Translations under genes and position numbers: made by a program
DNA from: Halorientalis sp. LT38
GTDB lineage: Archaea > Halobacteriota > Halobacteria > Halobacteriales > Haloarculaceae
DNA: 64,000 nucleotides
Direction of reading: 5' to 3'
Assembly: GCF_037031225.1 (NCBI RefSeq)
Contig: NZ_JAYEZN010000001.1
Location: 682,001 to 746,000 of the forward strand
Part shown: one piece after another, positions 59,323 through 64,000 of the stretch
Layout: each line of letters begins with the position of its first letter
How positions within the stretch are numbered: the first letter of the stretch is position 1
Notes under the pieces: model-generated
What the model saw: only the letters and a program-made list of their open reading frames with translations
Told to the model about the DNA's origin: nothing
Database searches by the model: none

Positions 59323-61149
59323 ATGTTTCAGTACAGTCTCTACGTGCCTGCCCTGTTGCTAGTGGCGGTAATCTCCACGGCAGCCGCGTACATGGGGTAC
59401 ACGAAGCGCGACCGACGTGGGACCATCTGGTACGTCGCGGTGATGCTCGCGATCACCGTCTGGTCGCTGTCGCTCGCACTCACCGTCGCGAGCGAGCCGC
59501 GACACCTGAAACTCCTCTTTATGGCGGTGCTACTGCCGACGTCGGTGTACCTCTGTGTCTTCTGGTTCCTGTTCGCGGCGGCCTACACGGGCAACTACGA
59601 CCGGGTTCCCCGGCCAGTCCGGATCGGGCTGTTCATCGTTCCGCTCGGGTACGTTCCGCTGACGCTGACCACCGACAGTCACGGGTTGATCCTCCGGAAC
59701 GCGCGGCTGGTCGAGCAGGGCTCGACCGTCCTGCTGGGGTACGACTGGGGACCGGTCGTCTGGATGTACATCGGGCTGACTTACATGTGCATGTTCGCAG
59801 CGACCGTCCTGCTGTTCCGGAAGGCGGTCCACTCCCGGAACCTCTACCGGCGGCTGAGCCTGGTGCTCGCGCTCGGTGGGCTCTCGATGTGGACCGGGAA
59901 CATGATCACCTTCGCCGGGCTGAGCCCGTTCCCCCACATGATGATCGTCCCGCTGTCCTTCCTCTTCTGGGGCGCCGTCAGTTTGCTGCTGTTCGTCAGT
60001 ATCCGGTTCGCCCAGTTGCTCCCCATCAACAGGCTCTTCTCGCGAATCAGTTCGCGGTTCGACGACGTCCTGCCGCTGGCGCGTGACTTCGTCATCGAGG
60101 AGATCGACAGCGGCGTCATGATCCTCGACGAGGACGGCCGGATCGTCGACATCAACTCCACGGCCAGGAAGATGCTCGGCCTCGAAAACCGCGTGGTCGG
60201 GAAACCGGTCTTCGACGTCATCGACCTCGGGAAGTACTGGGACGACTACGAGGAAGGGGAACTCCTGAGCGGGCGTCGCGACCAGATCTGGGTCCCCGTC
60301 TCGGAGACCGAGGAGCGCTGTTACGACGTCAACATCTCGGACATCGAAGACGGATCGGGGGACTTCGCCGGGCAGAGCGTCCTGCTGTACGACGTCACGG
60401 AGCAGAAGGAACGGGAAGACCAGCTCCGCGAGCGCGAAGAGGAACTCCGCCAGCAGAAACGCGACCTCGAACAGCAGACCCAGCAGCTCGAACACCAGAA
60501 CGAGCGGCTGGATCGCTTCGCCAGCATCGTCTCCCACGACCTCCGCAATCCGCTGAACGTCGCCGCCAGCCGCGTCGAACTGCTCGACGTCAAACTCGAC
60601 GACGACCACGAGGAGAGCCTCGACGAGATCCAGACCGCCCACGAGCGGATGGGCGACATCATCGACGACGCGCTCACGCTGGCTCGCTCCGGGAAGGCGA
60701 TCACCGAGAAAGAGCCCGTCGACGTGAGCGAGGTCGCCACCGAGGCCTGGGAGAACGTCGACACCGACCGCGCGACCCTCGACGTCGACGTCTCGCTCCG
60801 GCTCGAGAGCGACCCCGACCGCCTGCTCAACGTCTTCGAGAACCTCTTTCGCAACGCAGTGGAACACAACGACGGCGAGCTGACGATCCGGGTCGGCCCC
60901 CTCACGGAGAGCATCGGCTTCTACGTCGAGGACACCGGCACGGGGATCCCCGAAGACGATCGCGAGGACGTCCTCCAGCAGGGCTACACCACAAACGAGG
61001 CGGGAACCGGACTCGGGCTGGCCATCGTCAGGGACATCGTCGGCGCCCACGGCTGGGAGCTGTCGGTCGCCGAGAGCGACGAGGGCGGCGCGCGCTTCGA
61101 GATCCACTGCGTCCGCGAGTCCGTCGAGGTCGAGACGGCGACCGCCTAG
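59323..61149 (+). CDS. 7TM-sensor histidine kinase with PAS domain, second copy
   Basis: 608 aa. It starts directly with the first of about seven membrane helices (MFQYSLYVPALLLVAVISTAAAY). PAS domain about 240-355, a heptad-like linker (EREEELRQQKRDLEQQTQQLEHQNERL), HisKA with SHDLRNPLN (~His 404) and HATPase with FRNAVEHND (~510) and GTGLGLAI. It is paralogous to the kinase at 18659. No response regulator is adjacent. Two palindromes lie upstream. Its stop overlaps the convergent epimerase gene by 4 bp. Confidence 0.87.
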   Translation: MFQYSLYVPALLLVAVISTAAAYMGYTKRDRRGTIWYVAVMLAITVWSLSLALTVASEPRHLKLLFMAVLLPTSVYLCVFWFLFAAAYTGNYDRVPRPVRIGLFIVPLGYVPLTLTTDSHGLILRNARLVEQGSTVLLGYDWGPVVWMYIGLTYMCMFAATVLLFRKAVHSRNLYRRLSLVLALGGLSMWTGNMITFAGLSPFPHMMIVPLSFLFWGAVSLLLFVSIRFAQLLPINRLFSRISSRFDDVLPLARDFVIEEIDSGVMILDEDGRIVDINSTARKMLGLENRVVGKPVFDVIDLGKYWDDYEEGELLSGRRDQIWVPVSETEERCYDVNISDIEDGSGDFAGQSVLLYDVTEQKEREDQLREREEELRQQKRDLEQQTQQLEHQNERLDRFASIVSHDLRNPLNVAASRVELLDVKLDDDHEESLDEIQTAHERMGDIIDDALTLARSGKAITEKEPVDVSEVATEAWENVDTDRATLDVDVSLRLESDPDRLLNVFENLFRNAVEHNDGELTIRVGPLTESIGFYVEDTGTGIPEDDREDVLQQGYTTNEAGTGLGLAIVRDIVGAHGWELSVAESDEGGARFEIHCVRESVEVETATA

Positions 61150-61532
61150 TGCTCGACGAGTTCGAGCAGGATCCCGCCCGTGGACTTCGGGTGCAGGAAC
61201 GCCACGTCGTGACCCCAGGCGCCCGTCCGGGGTTCCTCGTCGATGACTTCGACGCCGGCCTCGCGAACGCGATCCAGCGCCGCCGCGACGTCGTCGCTCG
61301 CCAGCGCGAGGTGGTGGATGCCGGGGCCGTTTCCGTCCAGATAGTTCGCGATGGGCCCCTCGTCGGCGACCGGTTCGAGGAGTTCGAAAAAGCCGTTCCC
61401 GAGGTCGAGGAAGACCACGTCCATGCCGTCGAACCGCTCTTCGTGGGCGATGGGCGCGTCGAAGAGGGCCGCGTACTGGTCGGCGAGCGCGTCGGCGTCG
61501 TCGGTCGCGATACCCGCGTGATCGAACTGCAT
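61146..61532 (-). CDS. mce: Methylmalonyl-CoA epimerase (VOC family)
   Basis: 128 aa from the ATG at 61532. MQFDHAGIATDDADALADQYAALF, GIHHLALASDDV and the C-terminal GWGHDVAFLHPKSTGGILLELVEH-like end (here GAWGHDVAFL...) match the vicinal-oxygen-chelate epimerase family, with His and Glu metal ligands at H5, H73 and E126. It interconverts methylmalonyl-CoA isomers. The mutase gene begins 1.6 kb away at the window edge, which supports the assignment. Confidence 0.88.
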   Translation of the reverse strand: MQFDHAGIATDDADALADQYAALFDAPIAHEERFDGMDVVFLDLGNGFFELLEPVADEGPIANYLDGNGPGIHHLALASDDVAAALDRVREAGVEVIDEEPRTGAWGHDVAFLHPKSTGGILLELVEH

Positions 61533-61635
61533 ACCCCGAATGGGCGTGGCGGGACAATCAGCCCTGCGACGGCGGCATGTGTGTGGCGTGGTACCTGTCG
61601 TCAATTACTAAGACGGTTCGCCGCGACCGTTGGGT

Positions 61636-62364
61636 ATGGAGGCACCGAGACCGGGGCGACTGGACGACGACAGGCAACGGATCTACGAGTACGTCGAGCG
61701 GGAGGGGCGCGTCGAACCCGAGCGAGCGCGCGCCGCCCTGGGCTTCGAGCACCGGCGGTTCGGGCACCACCTCGCGATGCTCAAGCGGGACGGATATCTG
61801 ACCGAGCGCGACGGACAGCTCGAGATCGCGATGGACCCCGGCACGGCCGAGCGGTACGAGGTCGACGGCGTCACGGTGACGATCCGTCCGGCGCGGCAGG
61901 ACGACATCGCGGGCATCGTCGGGACGCTCCGGCAGGTCGCCGCCGAGGGCACCTACATCGAGGCCGAGAGCGTCGCCCAGCAACTCGACTACGAGGAGTC
62001 GCTGCTGCGGCACAACGAGTTCGAGTCGCGAGTGTTCTTCGTCGCCACCGTGGGCGAGGAGGTGGTCGGCTGGGTCCACCTCGAGATCCCGGAGATCGAC
62101 AAGCTCCGCCACACCGCGGAGTTGACCATCGGACTGGTCGAGGCCCACCGGGGGCACGGGATCGGGAGCCGCCTGCTCGATCACGGCCTCGACTGGGCCG
62201 CGGAGATGGACCTCGCGAAGGTGTACAACAGTTTCCCGGCGACCAACGAGGGTGCGATAGAGTTCTTCGAGGCCCACGGCGGGGCGGTCGAAGCCGTCCG
62301 CGAGGACCACTACCGGATCGACGGCGAGCCGGTCGACGAGGTGATGATGGCGGTCACGCCGTAG
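61636..62364 (+). CDS. Winged-helix plus GNAT acetyltransferase fusion
   Basis: 242 aa from the ATG at 61636, 30 nt after a TATA-like AATTACT. Residues ~10-70 (DDRQRIYEYVEREGRVEPERARAALGFEHRRFGHHLAMLKRDGYLTERDGQLEI) form a winged helix. Residues ~78-242 form a GNAT domain with acetyl-CoA loop VEAHRGHGIGSRLLDHGL and NEGAIEFFEAHGG. The fusion suggests a DNA-targeted or self-regulated acetyltransferase; the target is unknown. Confidence 0.78.
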   Translation: MEAPRPGRLDDDRQRIYEYVEREGRVEPERARAALGFEHRRFGHHLAMLKRDGYLTERDGQLEIAMDPGTAERYEVDGVTVTIRPARQDDIAGIVGTLRQVAAEGTYIEAESVAQQLDYEESLLRHNEFESRVFFVATVGEEVVGWVHLEIPEIDKLRHTAELTIGLVEAHRGHGIGSRLLDHGLDWAAEMDLAKVYNSFPATNEGAIEFFEAHGGAVEAVREDHYRIDGEPVDEVMMAVTP

Positions 62365-62376
62365 CGCCAGCGGGGA

Positions 62377-62568
62377 CTACTCCGGATCGAAGACGTCCTC
62401 GATCCGGCAGTCGAAGTACCCGGCCAGGTCGAAGGCCAGTTCCAGGGAGGGATCGTACCGGCCGCGCTCGATGGAGTTGATCGTCTGGCGCGTCACGTCC
62501 ACCTCGGCGGCCAGGTCGGCCTGGCTCAGGCCGCGTTCCTCGCGGCGCTCGCGCAGGTCGTTTTTCAT
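62377..62568 (-). CDS. XRE-family helix-turn-helix regulator
   Basis: 63 aa, a single HTH: LRERREERGLSQADLAAEVDVTRQTINSIERGRYDPSLELAFDLAGYFDCRIEDVFDPE. This is the compact XRE type often paired with a membrane protein. Its ATG overlaps the upstream DUF2178 gene's stop by 4 bp (ATGA). It probably represses its own operon through the palindromes at 62994-63042. Confidence 0.92.
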   Translation of the reverse strand: MKNDLRERREERGLSQADLAAEVDVTRQTINSIERGRYDPSLELAFDLAGYFDCRIEDVFDPE

Positions 62569-62978
62569 GTCCGGTAGCGCAGCAGCGTGAAGAGCAGGCC
62601 CCAGACCAGGTAGATCGCCGAAAAGGCGTAGAGAACGCCCGAGACGGTCGGCCCGAACTCGTAGTACCCGGTCGCTTCGAGCAGGAAGAGCGTGGCGAAG
62701 GTCGGGACGCCGACGTAGGCGAACAGGTTGATGACCGCGTGGCTCGCCCGCTCCTCGATCCGCTGCTCCCGCTCGTCGAGCAACCGGACGGAACTCCCGA
62801 ACTGGACGTAGAGCGTCAGGGCGACTCCCGCGACCGCAGCGACGCCGTAGACGGCCAGTCCAGCGACCATCTGATCGAGTACCAGTCCGGCGATGAACCC
62901 GGCAAAGGCTACCGCGAAGAGCCCGAGGATCGCTCGTTTGTACTTCTGTCCTCGCTGAATCGGATGTGTCGTGGACAT
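62565..62978 (-). CDS. DUF2178-family membrane protein
   Basis: 137 aa, four membrane helices: GLFAVAFAGFIAGLVL, MVAGLAVYGVAAVAGVALTLYV, a basic/acidic stretch LLDEREQRIEERASHAVINLFAYVGVP and a final pair. DEREQRIEERA is the DUF2178 signature. In bacteria and archaea these are encoded with an XRE regulator, as here. The function is unknown, possibly stress or membrane signalling. Confidence 0.85.
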   Translation of the reverse strand: MSTTHPIQRGQKYKRAILGLFAVAFAGFIAGLVLDQMVAGLAVYGVAAVAGVALTLYVQFGSSVRLLDEREQRIEERASHAVINLFAYVGVPTFATLFLLEATGYYEFGPTVSGVLYAFSAIYLVWGLLFTLLRYRT

Positions 62979-62993
62979 GGGTTTCAGGGCGGT

Positions 62994-63042
62994 GTAAAGC
63001 GTCGTTTCCGTAAAGCTCGCTTTACAGTAAAGGGTCCTTTAC
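62994..63042. promoter_or_regulatory. Tandem operator array (GTAAAG-N4-CTTTAC) before the DUF2178-XRE operon
   Basis: Two perfect palindromes, GTAAAG-ctcg-CTTTAC at 63010-63025 and GTAAAG-ggtc-CTTTAC at 63027-63042, are 17 bp apart. A third, degenerate one (GTAAAG with GTTTCC) sits at 62994-63009. The array starts 16 nt from the DUF2178 ATG, and a TATA-like GGATTAAG (minus strand) lies just beyond at about 63049-63056. Binding would block the start site. Confidence 0.7.
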
Positions 63043-63105
63043 ACACGCACTTAATCCTGTCGCTCATCGGGATGGAACCAAAAAACACGACCTGGCGCCG
63101 GCGCC

Positions 63106-64000
63106 TCAGATCCCGCCGCCCTGGTACTCGCCGAAGACATCCCGCATCGCGTCGCAGATCTCGCCGGTCGTCGCGTAGGCCTTGACAGCGTCGATCAGGT
63201 ACGGCATCAGGTTCTCGTCGCCGCGAGCGGCCTCGCCGACGGCGTCGAGGGCGGCCTCGACGGCCTCGTCGTCGCGGTCCTCGCGGACCTGCGCGACGGT
63301 CTCCTGTTGCTGGGCTTCGAGCGTCTCGTCGACCTCCTCGATGTCCACGTCGTCTTCCTCCTCGACCTGGTACTCGTTGACGCCGACGATGATCCGCTCG
63401 CCCTCCTCCTGTTCGCGCTGGCGTTCGAAGGCCACGTCCTGGATCTGGCGCTGGACCCACTGGTCGTCGATGGCCGGGAGCATCCCGCCCTTCTCGTCGA
63501 TCCGATCCAGGAGCGCGAAGGCCTCCTCCTCGAGGTCGTCGGTCAGGCTCTCGACGTAGTAGCTCCCGCCGAGGGGGTCGATGGTGTCTGCGGCGCCGGA
63601 CTCGTGAGCCAGGATCTGCTGGGTCCGGAGAGCGGTGCGGACGCTGTCCTCCGTCGGCAGGCCGACCGCCTCGTCCTTGCCGTTGGTGTGGAGGCTCTGG
63701 GTCCCGCCGAGGACCGCGGCCAGCGCCTGATAGGCCACGCGAACGACGTTGTTCTCGACCTGCTGGGCCGTCAGCGTCGAGCCCGCGGTCTGGGTGTGGA
63801 ACTTGAGTTGCTTGGACTTGGGATTCTGCGCGTCGAAGCGCTCCTCCATGATCTGGTACCACATCCGTCGCGCGGCGCGGAACTTCGCGACCTCTTCGAG
63901 GATGTTGTTGTAGGAGGCGAAGAAGAAGGACAGCTGGGGGGCGAACTCGTCGACGTCCAGGCCGGCCTCGATGGCCGCCTCGACGTACTCGATGCCGTTC
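63106..64000 (-). CDS. Methylmalonyl-CoA mutase large-subunit domain, C-terminal part (5' end outside window)
   Basis: The frame runs off the right edge. Visible are [80 protein letters not shown] and [20 protein letters not shown], the methylmalonyl-CoA mutase TIM-barrel region. No B12-binding DxHxxG is seen before the stop, so the cobalamin domain is a separate chain, as usual in archaea. It isomerises methylmalonyl-CoA and succinyl-CoA. The tail is acidic ([14 protein letters not shown]). Confidence 0.93.
   Translation of the reverse strand, partial: NGIEYVEAAIEAGLDVDEFAPQLSFFFASYNNILEEVAKFRAARRMWYQIMEERFDAQNPKSKQLKFHTQTAGSTLTAQQVENNVVRVAYQALAAVLGGTQSLHTNGKDEAVGLPTEDSVRTALRTQQILAHESGAADTIDPLGGSYYVESLTDDLEEEAFALLDRIDEKGGMLPAIDDQWVQRQIQDVAFERQREQEEGERIIVGVNEYQVEEEDDVDIEEVDETLEAQQQETVAQVREDRDDEAVEAALDAVGEAARGDENLMPYLIDAVKAYATTGEICDAMRDVFGEYQGGGI

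Overview
The window is chromosomal DNA of a halophilic archaeon (class Halobacteria). The signs are very high G+C, strongly acidic proteins, archaeal information-processing genes (L44e, S27e, aIF2-alpha, Nop10, PAN, family B polymerase, Mre11/Rad50), the haloarchaeal SufCBD order, TATA elements placed about 26-30 nt before start codons (leaderless transcripts), and many small proteins I know only from haloarchaea. A Haloarcula-like family is plausible but not shown. Nothing indicates a plasmid, provirus, CRISPR array or insertion sequence, so this looks like core chromosome with a few accessory genes.

Layout. 1-11 kb: the end of a DUF2298 membrane protein; a translation and ribosome-assembly operon (L44e, S27e, aIF2-alpha, Nop10, a PAC2 chaperone); a membrane J-domain protein; a metallophosphoesterase; an FAD amine-oxidase-type enzyme; a threonine-synthase homologue without its PLP lysine; a LysE exporter; an HD hydrolase; a GNAT/zinc-ribbon fusion; DUF502 and PPOX proteins. 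11-18.5 kb: a two-TM potassium channel with TrkA domains, an intron-containing tRNA-Gln(UUG), and an iron block (DtxR-type regulator, ferritin-like protein, SufD, SufB, SufC). 18.5-29 kb: a 7TM histidine kinase, DNA polymerase B, three small haloarchaeal proteins, and Rad50/Mre11. 29-37 kb: the PAN proteasomal ATPase, a Fic protein, small membrane and DUF5800 proteins, a bactofilin-like protein, YchF, a lycopene-cyclase-like half protein, a UbiA prenyltransferase and an aminotransferase. 38-45 kb: a ferritin-like protein, a thiolase homologue with both catalytic cysteines changed to serine, a second PAC2 protein, an SDR, and an RNA m5C methyltransferase with its separate partner protein. 45-57 kb: an aldehyde dehydrogenase, an aldo/keto reductase, a geranylgeranyl-reductase-family flavoprotein, two regulators, a membrane-protein gene broken by an in-frame TAG, the 2-oxoacid:ferredoxin oxidoreductase KorAB and a ferredoxin-reductase-like flavoprotein. 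57-64 kb: hydrolase, NUDIX, a second 7TM histidine kinase, methylmalonyl-CoA epimerase, a wHTH-GNAT fusion, an XRE/DUF2178 pair with a tandem operator array, and the end of methylmalonyl-CoA mutase.

The most unusual signal is non-coding. Several intergenic spaces, just past stop codons, hold nested palindromes. Two of them (38051-38166 and 53536-53651) are clearly copies of one element: T-rich/A-rich terminal inverted repeats enclosing three hairpins, with paired substitutions that keep the stems intact. Three other gaps (14.7, 40.3 and 42.9 kb) have a similar architecture. Next most interesting are the two enzyme homologues without catalytic residues, the operator arrays, and a putative iron-regulator site at the sufC start next to the DtxR-family gene.
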